From Kocuria turfanensis (GTDB lineage Bacteria > Actinomycetota > Actinomycetes > Actinomycetales > Micrococcaceae): DNA of 64,000 nt. A model generated the notes under the pieces. The model was not told where the DNA came from and made no database searches. It saw only the letters and a list, made by a program, of their open reading frames with translations. The position numbers and the translations under genes are program-made. Positions 43,804 to 52,996 of the stretch are shown one piece after another; position 1 is the stretch's first letter; every line of letters begins with the position of its first letter. The stretch covers positions 2,109,008-2,173,007 of the forward strand of contig NZ_CP014480.1 in assembly GCF_001580365.1 (NCBI RefSeq), read 5' to 3'.

Positions 43804-44748
43804 CTAAGCGACTTCCCGGAAGCGAAGGTAAGCTTTTTCCAGCAGGACACTTGAAGGACGCTCTTTGCGCTGTTGGGGAAGGACCAAGAGCCGCTCTCCG
43901 TGACGCTCCTGCAAGCCATGCCGCAACATGGGTCCGTCAACTTCATTTAGAAGATCTGTTCGGATTTCCACGACATAATCCGGACGTATCCCCATGAATT
44001 TTCTATCATAGGCCGAGTGGTGAATCTTGCACAAAGATAACCCGTTGGTCACAGCGGCGATGCCGTCCTCGTGAGCGTCCGGCAAAATGTGAGCGGCATC
44101 CAACAATTCCACATGGTGGAGAGCACAAACGGCGCAGTGCTCGTCATAGGCCCTCATGACCATGGAACGGAACACTGGCTGGTGAAGTCGTTGACGAGCC
44201 ATGCGCGCGGCATAGCGCTTTTCCACCACGCTCAAAGAGGGCCCCTCAGAGAAGATCTGCCCATCCCTGGATAGACGGTCCATATCGGCGACTTCGACCA
44301 TGAACTGTTGTTCATCTGCTTCTTCGCCCACCAAGAAGACGGGGAAGACTGCCTGATAGACACCTTCCGCGACACCGTAGAACCAGATTAGAGGTAAACC
44401 CGCCTCCATGGCTGCTCGCAAGGCCCGATTGTCAGGGATGTCCGGCCCGCCATCTCGCCATTTATAGCGCATCAAGCCGTCGCTGCCTACGGCATCCTCG
44501 TAAGGCCGTTCCCTGCCCGGTTTCGTAAATTTCGTGGTGAATGAAAGCGCAGCACCAAAACTTGCAGGCTTCCAAATGCCCTTGTACCGGTTGCGGAGTG
44601 GAATTTTCGCACCATCATATTCAAATTCTTCAATATCGAGGTAGTACATTGGCTCTGCACCGTCGTTAGTGCGCATCGCCAACCACTCCATGGCCGCGTG
44701 GCGGAACTTCATCTCGTGCTCAAATGTCATGCGTGGAAAGGCAGCCAT
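43804..44748 (-). CDS. HNH endonuclease with N-terminal recognition-like domain
   Basis: A 314-residue putative restriction enzyme. The HNH part (about residues 195-255) has Cys205 and Cys208 in CAVC, His220 in DAAHILP, and NGLSLCKIHH with the Asn and His, a HNH_2-type nuclease. The N-terminal 190 residues (YKGIWKPASFGAALSF, DGLMRYKWRDGGPD, GLPLIWFYGVAEGVYQAVFP) form a separate domain often joined to HNH, possibly for modified DNA. The gene is lower in GC than the chromosome and convergent with the KAP/IS unit. It lacks a methylase partner, which fits a modification-dependent nuclease. Confidence 0.83.
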   Translation of the reverse strand: MAAFPRMTFEHEMKFRHAAMEWLAMRTNDGAEPMYYLDIEEFEYDGAKIPLRNRYKGIWKPASFGAALSFTTKFTKPGRERPYEDAVGSDGLMRYKWRDGGPDIPDNRALRAAMEAGLPLIWFYGVAEGVYQAVFPVFLVGEEADEQQFMVEVADMDRLSRDGQIFSEGPSLSVVEKRYAARMARQRLHQPVFRSMVMRAYDEHCAVCALHHVELLDAAHILPDAHEDGIAAVTNGLSLCKIHHSAYDRKFMGIRPDYVVEIRTDLLNEVDGPMLRHGLQERHGERLLVLPQQRKERPSSVLLEKAYLRFREVA

Positions 44749-44849
44749 AAACGGAGTCTAGGGCGCCCATTGGTCTTCAGCCCCGAAGGACGCGCACATC
44801 GTCATGCATGATGCTGCTTCGCTATGAGCATCTCGCTGCAGTGCTTTGT

Positions 44850-45965
44850 TCATGCGTCAGGGAACTCGATTACCTGCCGCACCGCCCGCCCCGCGTCCAG
44901 CTCGTCCATCGCCTCGTTGATCTGCTCGAGCCGGATGTGGGAGGTGATGAGCTTCTCCAGCGGCAGCGCGCCGTCACGCCACATCTGCTCGTACTTGGGG
45001 ATGTCCACCGCCGGCACGGCGGAGCCGAGGTAGCTGCCGATGATCTGGCGGGCCTCGGCGGTGATCTTCAACGGCTCGATCTGGGACATCGCACCGGGTG
45101 CCGGCAGGCCCACGGTGACGGTCACCCCGCCCACGGCGGTGGCGTTGAACGCGGTCTCGAACGCCCGCGGATGCCCGGCGGCCTCGATCACCACGCGGGG
45201 CTTGTCCTCCAGCGCCACGAGCTCGTCCGGGGTGAGCGCCTCGTCGGCGCCGAACTCCTTCGCCAGCTCCAGCTTCTCGGCCAGCGTGTCCACGGCGATC
45301 ACCCGGCGGCAGCCCACGGCCTTGGCCACCAGCACCGCGGCGAGCCCCACGCCGCCGAGGCCGACCACGGCCACTGCGTCGTCGGGGGTGGCCTGTGCCG
45401 CGTTGATCACGGCCCCTCCCCCGGTGAGCACCGCGCACCCCATGACGGCCGCGATGGGGGCCGGGACGTCCTCGCCCACGGGCACCACGGAGCGGCGGTC
45501 CACCACGGCGTGGGTGGCGAACCCGGAGACCCCCAGGTGGTGGTAGACGTTCCCGCGGGCCTGGGAGGTGAGGTGCTGGGAGCCCTCGATCAGGGTGCCG
45601 GAGGCGTTGGCCTTCGAGCCGACCGTGCACGGCAGCAGCCCCTCGGTCCGGCACGCGGCGCACTCGCCGCAGCGCGGCAGGAACGCCATCACCACGTGCT
45701 GGCCTTCCGAGAGGTCGGTGACCTCGGCGCCCACGTGCTCGACGACGCCGGCCGCCTCGTGCCCCAGCAGCATCGGCAGGGGCCGCGGCCGGTTGCCGTT
45801 GACCACGGAGAGGTCGGAGTGGCACACCCCGGCGGCGGTGATCCGCACGAGCAGCTCGGTGGGCCCGGGCTCGCCGAGCTCGAGCTCCTCGACGCGCAGC
45901 GGCTGCGACTCCGCGTACGGGGCCGAGGCCTCCATGGTCTCCAGGACGGCTCCACGAATCTTCAC
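44850..45965 (-). CDS. Zinc-dependent alcohol dehydrogenase
   Basis: A 371-residue MDR dehydrogenase. Catalytic zinc is bound by CHSD and GHEAAG. The structural zinc is held by the four Cys in CGECAACRTEGLLPC. VVGLGGVGLAAVL is the NAD loop. The length and extra loop (GSKANASGTLIEGS) resemble the class III/aryl-alcohol branch. It lies just right of the lower-GC island, with normal chromosomal composition. Substrate unknown. Confidence 0.87.
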   Translation of the reverse strand: MKIRGAVLETMEASAPYAESQPLRVEELELGEPGPTELLVRITAAGVCHSDLSVVNGNRPRPLPMLLGHEAAGVVEHVGAEVTDLSEGQHVVMAFLPRCGECAACRTEGLLPCTVGSKANASGTLIEGSQHLTSQARGNVYHHLGVSGFATHAVVDRRSVVPVGEDVPAPIAAVMGCAVLTGGGAVINAAQATPDDAVAVVGLGGVGLAAVLVAKAVGCRRVIAVDTLAEKLELAKEFGADEALTPDELVALEDKPRVVIEAAGHPRAFETAFNATAVGGVTVTVGLPAPGAMSQIEPLKITAEARQIIGSYLGSAVPAVDIPKYEQMWRDGALPLEKLITSHIRLEQINEAMDELDAGRAVRQVIEFPDA

Positions 45966-46178
45966 GACGACCTCCGGTCTCGGTGCTGGGCTGTGACGCC
46001 GTTCACCGTACCGCCCGGTCCGGGAGTTATCGAGGACGTGCGCCGGACCGTCCCGCCGCGGGATCGGCCCGCCCCGGTCCGTGCGGAGGAATCGGCAGTA
46101 TGCGTAGTATCGGTGTGCGGCACTTCAGGAGAACCCCCGTCGCCGCAGGGACCCCCGACCTGAGAAGGAAGACCCCCC

Positions 46179-46439
46179 ATGATCGGCTTCATCGTTGCCG
46201 GACTCGTCATCGGCGCCCTCGCCCGGCTCATCAAGCCCGGCAAGCAGCACCTCAGCCTGATCGCCACGCTGCTGCTGGGCCTGGCCGGCTCGGTGATCGG
46301 CGGCGTCATCGCCAGCGCGCTGGGCACCGGCGACATCTTCGAGCTCAACGTCCTGGGCTTCATCGTGGCCGTGATCGCCGCGGTGCTGCTGATCGGCGTG
46401 GCCGAGAGCCTGGCCGGGCGCAACCGGGCCGTGCGCTGA
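46179..46439 (+). CDS. GlsB/YeaQ/YmgE family small membrane protein
   Basis: An 86-residue protein with three hydrophobic helices and the family pattern GFIVAGLVIGALARLIKPGKQHLS, then GLAGSVIGGVIASALG. Members are stress-induced inner membrane proteins of unclear role. GAAGGAAG precedes the ATG. It is convergent with the next gene, stops 4 bp apart. Confidence 0.85.
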   Translation: MIGFIVAGLVIGALARLIKPGKQHLSLIATLLLGLAGSVIGGVIASALGTGDIFELNVLGFIVAVIAAVLLIGVAESLAGRNRAVR

Positions 46440-46443
46440 CCGC

Positions 46444-46821
46444 TCAGCCGAGCAGCACGGGCAGGAGCAGGCCGATCACCGTGAGCACGGCGCCGGTCCA
46501 GAACAGCCACCGCGTCATGCGGTAGGGGGCCGTGAGCGCCCATCGCCGCGGATCGCGGACGCGGTAGTACACCGTCACCTCGGCCCCAGGGGCGGGAACG
46601 GGCGCCGGCGGGTCCGGCCACGGCTCCTCGTGGATCTCGTAGCGGGTGGTGTGCCAGCGCAGGCAGGACTCCCCGTCCGTGAGCACGTGCAGGGCCTCCG
46701 TCTTGTGCCAGCCGAGGTAGAGGCACCGGATGAGCAGGGCCGCCACCACCAGCGCCACACCGGTGTTGGTGGCGGCGGCGCTGAGCACTTCGAGCAGAGC
46801 CGCTCCACGGAGTCCGGTCAC
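46444..46821 (-). CDS. DUF3592-like membrane protein
   Basis: A 125-residue protein with a hydrophobic helix at each end (about residues 18-35 and 104-124) and a soluble loop containing TTRYEIHEEPWPD and VTVYYRVRDPRRW. This layout fits DUF3592. The start is GTG at 46821. A TAGGCT element seven bases upstream would make a leaderless mRNA. Confidence 0.65.
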   Translation of the reverse strand: MTGLRGAALLEVLSAAATNTGVALVVAALLIRCLYLGWHKTEALHVLTDGESCLRWHTTRYEIHEEPWPDPPAPVPAPGAEVTVYYRVRDPRRWALTAPYRMTRWLFWTGAVLTVIGLLLPVLLG

Positions 46822-46911
46822 GGTTCCGAGCCTAGTGACCGACCGTGCGGGTCACCGTGCGACGCCCCCCGATTCCCAGGCATCTCCCGGCCGATGCGCC
46901 AGGTCGTGGCC

Positions 46912-47967
46912 TCAGGCACCCGCCGGCGGGGCGGCCCGGTAGGCCAGTCCGCGCCGGCGGGCGAGGACGATCAGGACCGCGGCGATGGCCGAGATGACCA
47001 GCATCGGCACCAGCATGAACGGGCCGCCGGCGCCGGCCGAGCGGTCGAGCCCCTCGCTCATCTGGCCCGCGGCGGTGGCCACCAGGAAGAGCATGACGTT
47101 GTTCGCCGCGTGCACCAGCGAGGCCGCCTCGAGCCCGCCCGTGGCCTGGCTCAGCAGCGACATCGCGATCCCGAAGACCAGGTAGTAGACGATCAGCCAC
47201 ACGTCGGTGGCGAAGTGCGCGATCGAGAACAGCACGGCGCTCACCCCGGTGCCGACCACCAGGGACGGGACGGCCCCGGAGACCCACGAGCCGGCCGCGC
47301 GCTGGATCACGCCGCGGAAGATGTACTCCTCGGAGGCCGCCTGCAGGGGCGTGGTCAGCAGGACGACCGCGAGGAAGGCCCACGCGGTCGCGTCCAGGGA
47401 GAGCGGGCCCGGCGCCTCGACGAGCGCCACCAGCCCCACGTAGGCCACGAACAGCGGCACGACCACCAGGGCGGCCCGCCCGCACCAGCCCCAGCGGAAG
47501 CGGCCCAGCACCGAGTGCAGGGTGCCGACCGGCTGCCGGTGCAGATACCGGTGGAGGACCAGTGCGACGACGGCCGAGAGCACCAGCGTGAGATTGCTGG
47601 CCAGCAGCAGCACCGGCGTCATGGTGATCTGCCCGCTCGCGAGGTCGTCCATCGTGGTGGAGCCCAGGACGAGGTCGATCCCCATGGCGCCGAAGGTCAG
47701 CACGATCGAGAACAGCAGCACCGCCGCGCAGAGCACCAGGATGCTGGTGAGTCCCTTCCACCAGCGGTTGCGGGGTGTGCGGTAGAACTCCGCGTAGGTG
47801 ACCGGCGCCGTCGTCGGGACGCCGAACGGCGGGACCGGGCCGCCGGGGCGCCCCGGGTACGGGGCCGCGGGCCACCCCACAGGGCCGGGAGGCCGGACGC
47901 CCGAGGGCGCGGGCGCAGGAGGGGCGGGCTGCCAGGGCGCCGGTCGCCGCGGAGGCTGCGAGGTCAT
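46912..47967 (-). CDS. CPBP family intramembrane metalloprotease
   Basis: A 351-residue protein with a Pro-rich cytoplasmic N-terminus (about 60 residues) and about eight helices. The CPBP/Abi motifs are complete: EExxxR in ASEEYIFRGVIQ, the FxxxH motif in FSIAHF, and HAANN near the end. Members process prenylated or membrane proteins, or give bacteriocin immunity. A TACGCT element sits six bases before the ATG, with GGAGG in between. Confidence 0.86.
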   Translation of the reverse strand: MTSQPPRRPAPWQPAPPAPAPSGVRPPGPVGWPAAPYPGRPGGPVPPFGVPTTAPVTYAEFYRTPRNRWWKGLTSILVLCAAVLLFSIVLTFGAMGIDLVLGSTTMDDLASGQITMTPVLLLASNLTLVLSAVVALVLHRYLHRQPVGTLHSVLGRFRWGWCGRAALVVVPLFVAYVGLVALVEAPGPLSLDATAWAFLAVVLLTTPLQAASEEYIFRGVIQRAAGSWVSGAVPSLVVGTGVSAVLFSIAHFATDVWLIVYYLVFGIAMSLLSQATGGLEAASLVHAANNVMLFLVATAAGQMSEGLDRSAGAGGPFMLVPMLVISAIAAVLIVLARRRGLAYRAAPPAGA

Positions 47968-48035
47968 GCCTCCAGCGTAGTTCTCGGCACCGACCCCAGG
48001 GTCCGGGGCCCGTGCCGGGCCGGTGTCGCGGACGG

Positions 48036-49889
48036 TCAGGCGGGACCGGCAGAGGGCGTGCCGCCGTCGGAGGGGGACGGCAGGTAGTGCTCCAGCGGGG
48101 AGAACTCCGGCTGCGAGGAGGCGTCGCCGACGGCGTGGGCGCCCACCGCGTTGGCGGCGCGCAGGGCCGTCTCGTGGTCGAGCCCGGCGGCGAGGGCCAG
48201 CACCAGCGCGGCGCAGAAGGCGTCACCGGCGCCGACCGTGCTGACCACGGCGACCTCGTGGGCGGGGGCCGAGGCGATCTGCCGCCCGTGCGCGTAGAGG
48301 GCCGAGCCCTGGGCGCCGTAGGTCACCGCGACCAGCTCGGCGTCGGCCAGCTCGGGGATCCGGGCGTACTCGGTCTCGTTCACGATGACGAGGTCGCACC
48401 GCTCCACGAGCTCGGCCGGGAGGGGCCGGGCCGGGGCGGCGTTCAGGGCGAAGAAGCCCGGGGTCCGGCGGGCGGTCTCGCACACGGTGTCGAGCTCGAT
48501 CTCCAGCTGGCAGAGCACGACGTCCTCCGGCGCGAAGCTCACGTCCTCGAGGGACACCTCGGCGTTGGCCCCGGCGCAGACGGTGATCTGGTTCTCCCCG
48601 TGGCGGTCCACCGTGATGAGGGCGGTGCCGGTCGGCGCCGGCACGCGGCGGACGCCGGTGGTGTCGACGCCGGCGGCCGCCAGGTGGCGGAGGAGGAGCC
48701 CGCCGTCCGGGTCGTCGCCGACGGCGCCGATCATCCGGGCGCGGCCGGCCAGCCGTGCGGCGGCCACGGCCTGGTTGGCGCCCTTGCCGCCCGGCTGCCG
48801 CTGCAGGTCCGCGCCGATGACGGTCTCCCCGGGCGCGGGCAGCCGCTCGCACACCGCCGTGAGGTCGACGTTGATGCTGCCCACCACGGTGAGCGCGGCC
48901 CTGGAGGGCTCCGCGGGCGCGGCCGGGGCGAGCCGGCGGAGGGTGTTCAGGAGGTGCGGCGCGAAGTCCTCGGCCAGCTCGAGCACCACGCGGCACCGGG
49001 CGCCGGCGGCCGCGGGGTAGCCGGTGAACCGCCCGCGCAGGTCGCAGATCGTCTGGCCGCGCCCGGGGCCGTCGGTCGTGTCGACCTGGACCGTCACCCG
49101 CGGCGCGAGGGCCGGTTCCACGGTGCCGGCCGCCAGGGCCGCGGCCAAGGGGTCGTGCAGGGCGGAGAGCGGGCGGCCGAAGACCCCGGTGTAGAACTCG
49201 GCGTAGCGCTCGAGCATCGCGGCCAGCGGGGGCAGCGCCGGATGGTCGACGGCGGCGAGCTGCTGCCGCTGATCCTCGTCCAGGCGGTGGTCCATGGTGA
49301 CGTCCAGCGGCACGAGGGTCACCTCCCAGGCGGCGGCGAGCACCTCGGCGGCCGCCTCCGGGTCGTGCAGGATGTTGGCCTCGGCGACCGGCGTGCGGTT
49401 GCCGGGGACCAGGGCGGCGCCGCCCATGACGGTGACGCCGGCGACCAGCCCGGGCAGGGCGGGGTCCTGCCGCAGGGCGCGGGCGAGATTGGTCAGCGGG
49501 CCGGTGGCCAGCACGTGCAGCTCGCCCGGGTGCTCGTGAGCCAGCCGGATGAGCATCGCGTCCGCCGCCTCGGTCACCGGCTCGGCCGCCGTCCGCGGCA
49601 GCTCCACGTCCCCGGTGCCGTTGCCGCCGTGCACCGCCGGGGCGCCCCCGCCGAACCGGTCGCGGAGGGGGTCACGGGCGCCGACCGCGACCGGGATGTC
49701 GGAGCGGTCCAGCAGCGCCAGCAGATCCACGGTGCTGCGCGCGGCGGTCCCAGCGTCGGTGTTGCCGCTGACGGTGCCGATGCCCCGCAGGTCGACCGAG
49801 GGGGTGGCCACCAGGTAGGCCAGGGCGACGGCGTCGTCGATGCCGGTGTCGCAGTCCATATAGAGGGGCCGGGCAGCCGGATCGGTCAT
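48036..49889 (-). CDS. Nucleoside hydrolase-ribokinase fusion
   Basis: A 617-residue bifunctional protein. Residues 1-320 are an inosine/uridine-preferring nucleoside hydrolase: MDCDTGIDDA (calcium-binding Asp cluster), VMGGA, EANILHDPEAA and the catalytic His of LHDPLAA. Residues 332-600 are a ribokinase: GSINVDLTAVCERLPAPGET, PGGKGANQAVAAARL and the catalytic GAGDAF. The linker is short and Ala/Pro-rich. It would cut a nucleoside to base and ribose and pass ribose on for phosphorylation. It is divergent from a NupC nucleoside carrier, giving an uptake-plus-use unit. Confidence 0.9.
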   Translation of the reverse strand: MTDPAARPLYMDCDTGIDDAVALAYLVATPSVDLRGIGTVSGNTDAGTAARSTVDLLALLDRSDIPVAVGARDPLRDRFGGGAPAVHGGNGTGDVELPRTAAEPVTEAADAMLIRLAHEHPGELHVLATGPLTNLARALRQDPALPGLVAGVTVMGGAALVPGNRTPVAEANILHDPEAAAEVLAAAWEVTLVPLDVTMDHRLDEDQRQQLAAVDHPALPPLAAMLERYAEFYTGVFGRPLSALHDPLAAALAAGTVEPALAPRVTVQVDTTDGPGRGQTICDLRGRFTGYPAAAGARCRVVLELAEDFAPHLLNTLRRLAPAAPAEPSRAALTVVGSINVDLTAVCERLPAPGETVIGADLQRQPGGKGANQAVAAARLAGRARMIGAVGDDPDGGLLLRHLAAAGVDTTGVRRVPAPTGTALITVDRHGENQITVCAGANAEVSLEDVSFAPEDVVLCQLEIELDTVCETARRTPGFFALNAAPARPLPAELVERCDLVIVNETEYARIPELADAELVAVTYGAQGSALYAHGRQIASAPAHEVAVVSTVGAGDAFCAALVLALAAGLDHETALRAANAVGAHAVGDASSQPEFSPLEHYLPSPSDGGTPSAGPA

Positions 49890-50046
49890 CGCTCTCACCC
49901 TTCGGATCGGTCGAGGACAGGGGGACCTCGCAGCGCTCCGGCTAGAGTACGCGGTACCACGCCGGCGGTGCCGCTCGCAGGAGGCAGTGCCCGCACCGAC
50001 GTCGTCGCCGGCACCCTGGGCACCCTCGACGGAAGGACAACCGGAC

Positions 50047-51645
50047 ATGCTCGACGTGCTGTGGGGCATCGGGGGCATGATCGCCCTCCTCGCCATCGCC
50101 GTCCTCTTCTCGGTGGACCGCCGCAGGATCCGCATCCGCACCGTGGCCCTGGCGCTGACCATCCAGGTGGTCTTCGGCGTGCTGGTGCTCTACGTCCCGG
50201 CCGGCCGCGCCGTGCTGGAGGCCCTCACCCTGGCGGTCCAGGCCGTGATCAACTCCTCCTCCGCGGGCATCGACTTCCTCTTCGGCCCGGTCCTGCCCGA
50301 GGAGGGGTCGGTCTTCGCCTTCCAGGTGCTGCCGGTCATCGTGTTCTTCGCGGCCCTGACGTCGGTGCTGTACTACCTGGGCGCCCTGCAGTGGGTCGTG
50401 AAGATCATCGGCGGCGGCCTGGCGAAGCTCCTCGGCACGACGACGCCGGAGTCGATGAACGCGGCCGCCAACATCTTCGTGGGGCAGACCGAGGCGCCGC
50501 TGGTCATCCGGCCCTACGTGGCCGGGATGACGCGCTCCGAGCTCTTCGCCGTCATGTGCGGCGGGCTGGCCACCGTGGCCGGCTCGGTGCTCGTGGGCTA
50601 CTCCCTGCTCGGAGCGCCGCTCGAGTACCTCATTGCCGCCTCGTTCATGGCGGCGCCGGCCGCCCTGCTCATGGCCAAGCTCCTCGTCCCCGCCGGGGCG
50701 CTGGAGGAGGCCCGGGACGAGGCGCCGGCGGGTGCTTCCGTGCGGACCTCCGACGATGCCGCCGGCCCGGCGGACTCCGGACACCACGCCGGTGCCCCGG
50801 CGCAGACCGGGTCGGCGAAGGAGGAGCGCCGCGGCGCCGCCCGGTGGCTCGCCCGCGGCTCCCGGCGCGGGGCGACGTCCTACGCGGCCGTCGAGTTCGC
50901 CCGCCGGGAGGACGCCCAGGGGGAGGACGCCCAGGCCGCGGCTCGCGGCGACGGCGTCGCCGCCCGGCCCGACGGTGCTGTCCGGTCGGACGATGCCGCC
51001 CAGTCCGGCGACGCCGCTCGGCCCGACGATGTTGCCCGGTCCGCCGACCCGGCAGGGGTGTCCGCCACGGACGCGGCCGACGGCGCGACGGGCGGCGCGA
51101 GGGGCGATGCGGCCGACGAGGACACGGAGCCGGCCAACGTCATCGACGCCGCCGCCCGCGGCGCGTCCGACGGGCTGAGCCTGGCCCTCAACGTCGGCGC
51201 GATGCTCATCGCCTTCATCTCCCTCATCGCGCTGATCAACATCATCCTCGGCGCGGTCGGCGGCCTGTTCGGGCTGGAGGCGATCACCCTCGAGCAGCTC
51301 TTCGGGTACGTCTTCGCGCCGGTGATGTTCGCCGTCGGAGTCCCCTGGGCCGAGGCGATCGACGCCGGCAGCTTCCTGGGGCAGAAGCTGGTGCTCAACG
51401 AGTTCGTCGCGTTCGCCGACTTCGCCCCGCAGATCGAGAACTACTCCCCCAAGACCCAGGCCATCGTGACCTTCGCCCTGACCGGGTTCGCGAACTTCGG
51501 CTCCCTGGCGATCCTGCTCGGCGGGCTCGGCGGCATCGCCCCGAGCCGGCGCCGGGACATCGCCCGGCTCGGCCTGCGGGCCGTGCTCGGCGGGACGCTG
51601 GCCAACCTCATGAGCGCCGCGATCGCGGGCATGCTCATCGGCTGA
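50047..51645 (+). CDS. nupC: Concentrative nucleoside transporter (NupC/CNT) with long inserted loop
   Basis: A 532-residue CNT carrier; the family norm is about 400. NIFVGQTEAPLVIRPYV (about 142-158) is the substrate-site signature, and ENYSPKTQAIVTFALTGFANFGS is the conserved C-terminal part. Residues about 222-360 are a hydrophilic Ala/Asp/Arg/Gly-rich insert of low complexity between transmembrane segments, absent from normal CNTs. GAAGGA precedes the ATG at 50047. A TAGAGT -10 is at 49943-49948. It imports nucleosides with H+ or Na+ for the divergent hydrolase-kinase. Confidence 0.87.
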   Translation: MLDVLWGIGGMIALLAIAVLFSVDRRRIRIRTVALALTIQVVFGVLVLYVPAGRAVLEALTLAVQAVINSSSAGIDFLFGPVLPEEGSVFAFQVLPVIVFFAALTSVLYYLGALQWVVKIIGGGLAKLLGTTTPESMNAAANIFVGQTEAPLVIRPYVAGMTRSELFAVMCGGLATVAGSVLVGYSLLGAPLEYLIAASFMAAPAALLMAKLLVPAGALEEARDEAPAGASVRTSDDAAGPADSGHHAGAPAQTGSAKEERRGAARWLARGSRRGATSYAAVEFARREDAQGEDAQAAARGDGVAARPDGAVRSDDAAQSGDAARPDDVARSADPAGVSATDAADGATGGARGDAADEDTEPANVIDAAARGASDGLSLALNVGAMLIAFISLIALINIILGAVGGLFGLEAITLEQLFGYVFAPVMFAVGVPWAEAIDAGSFLGQKLVLNEFVAFADFAPQIENYSPKTQAIVTFALTGFANFGSLAILLGGLGGIAPSRRRDIARLGLRAVLGGTLANLMSAAIAGMLIG

Positions 51646-51803
51646 CCGCGCCGGAGCGAGCACGGCCCGGCGGGACAGGCACGGCCGGTCGGCACCTGCG
51701 TGGCCCGTTCGCGCCGGGAGGGCTCGGCCGGCCGTGCTCGCCCGGACGGCCGGGCGGCATCCGGCGTCCGGTGCGCGGCCTCCGGCGTCCGGTGCGCGGC
51801 CTC

Positions 51804-52886
51804 CTACGCTTGGGCCGGGTCCTCACCGAAGACGTGGCCGCGCTGCTCGGCGTAGAACTCCGCCTCCGCGGGCTCGGGGCGGTCCTGGCCGTTGAGCAGC
51901 CGGTGCCACAGCGGGTAGTAGGCGGGCAGCTGGGACGCGGACGTGATCCGGTCCCGGGCCTCCTGCGGCAGCGTCAGCTCGGCGGCGTCGAGGTCCTCCT
52001 GCAGGTGCTCGAACCGCCGGGCGGCGATCACGGTCCCGTCGATGCCCGGGCGGCCCAGGATCCAGGAGATCACCACCTGGGGGATCGTCCAGCCCAGCTC
52101 CCGGGCGATCTCGTCGAAGAGCTCGATCAGGTCGTAGGCGCGGTCCCGGTCCACCACGTGGGGCTCGGGCCAGCCGGTGCCCTGGCGGGTGTCGGACGGG
52201 GTCTCGGCGCCGCGGCGGACCTTGCCGTTGAGCAGGCCCTCCCCCAGCGGGCTCCAGCCGAAGGTCGCGAGCCCGAGGTCGCGGGCCGCCGGGACGATCT
52301 CGTACTCGATCTCCCGGGCCTCCGGGGTGTAGTAGGCCTGGTGGGCCACCGGGCCCTCCAACCCGGCCAGCCGCGCCTCGTAGACCGTCTTGGCCAGCTG
52401 CCAGCCGTTGTAGTTGGACACCCCCCAGTAGCGGATCTTCCCGGCCCGGATCAGCTCGTTGGCGGTGGCGATGGTCTCGGTGATCGGGGTCTGCCCGTCC
52501 CACTGGTGCAGGTAGAGCAGGTCGAGGTGGTCGGTCCTCAGCCGCTTCAGGCTGTCCTCGACGGCCCGGGTCACGTGGATCCGGCTCGCGCCGCCGTCGT
52601 TGGGGCCGTCCCCGGTGGGGGTGCGGGCCTTGGAGGTGAGGACGACGTCGTCCCGCCTGCTGCCCAGCACCTCGCCCAGCACCCGCTCGGCGTCCCCGCC
52701 GGAGTACAGGTTGGCGGTGTCGATGAAGTTCACGCCGCGGTCCAGGGCCTCGTCGATCTGCCGGCGGGCCTCGTCCGGGCCCAGCCCCGCGATCTTCTCG
52801 AACCCTCCGCCGGAGCCGAAGGGGATGGTGCCCAGGGCCAGCCGGGAGACGTACAGGCCAGAACTGCCGAGTCGGGTGTATTCCAT
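51804..52886 (-). CDS. Aldo/keto reductase
   Basis: A 360-residue (beta/alpha)8 oxidoreductase. The catalytic set is visible: DTANLYSGG (Asp and Tyr), LTSKAR (Lys) and LYLHQWD (His). VSNYNGWQL is the usual Asn region. GGAGTCC precedes the ATG. It lies downstream of the aldolase and GntR genes in the same direction, so it may reduce an aldehyde in that pathway. Its substrate is unknown. Confidence 0.87.
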   Translation of the reverse strand: MEYTRLGSSGLYVSRLALGTIPFGSGGGFEKIAGLGPDEARRQIDEALDRGVNFIDTANLYSGGDAERVLGEVLGSRRDDVVLTSKARTPTGDGPNDGGASRIHVTRAVEDSLKRLRTDHLDLLYLHQWDGQTPITETIATANELIRAGKIRYWGVSNYNGWQLAKTVYEARLAGLEGPVAHQAYYTPEAREIEYEIVPAARDLGLATFGWSPLGEGLLNGKVRRGAETPSDTRQGTGWPEPHVVDRDRAYDLIELFDEIARELGWTIPQVVISWILGRPGIDGTVIAARRFEHLQEDLDAAELTLPQEARDRITSASQLPAYYPLWHRLLNGQDRPEPAEAEFYAEQRGHVFGEDPAQA

Positions 52887-52996
52887 GGAAGGACTCCTCT
52901 GCTCGTGGTGCGGTGGTGGTGCTTCCTGCGGGTGCTCCCGGGCGGCCGGCGGACCGGGCCCGCGGGGCACGGTATGCGGCAACGACGAACCGGGGC

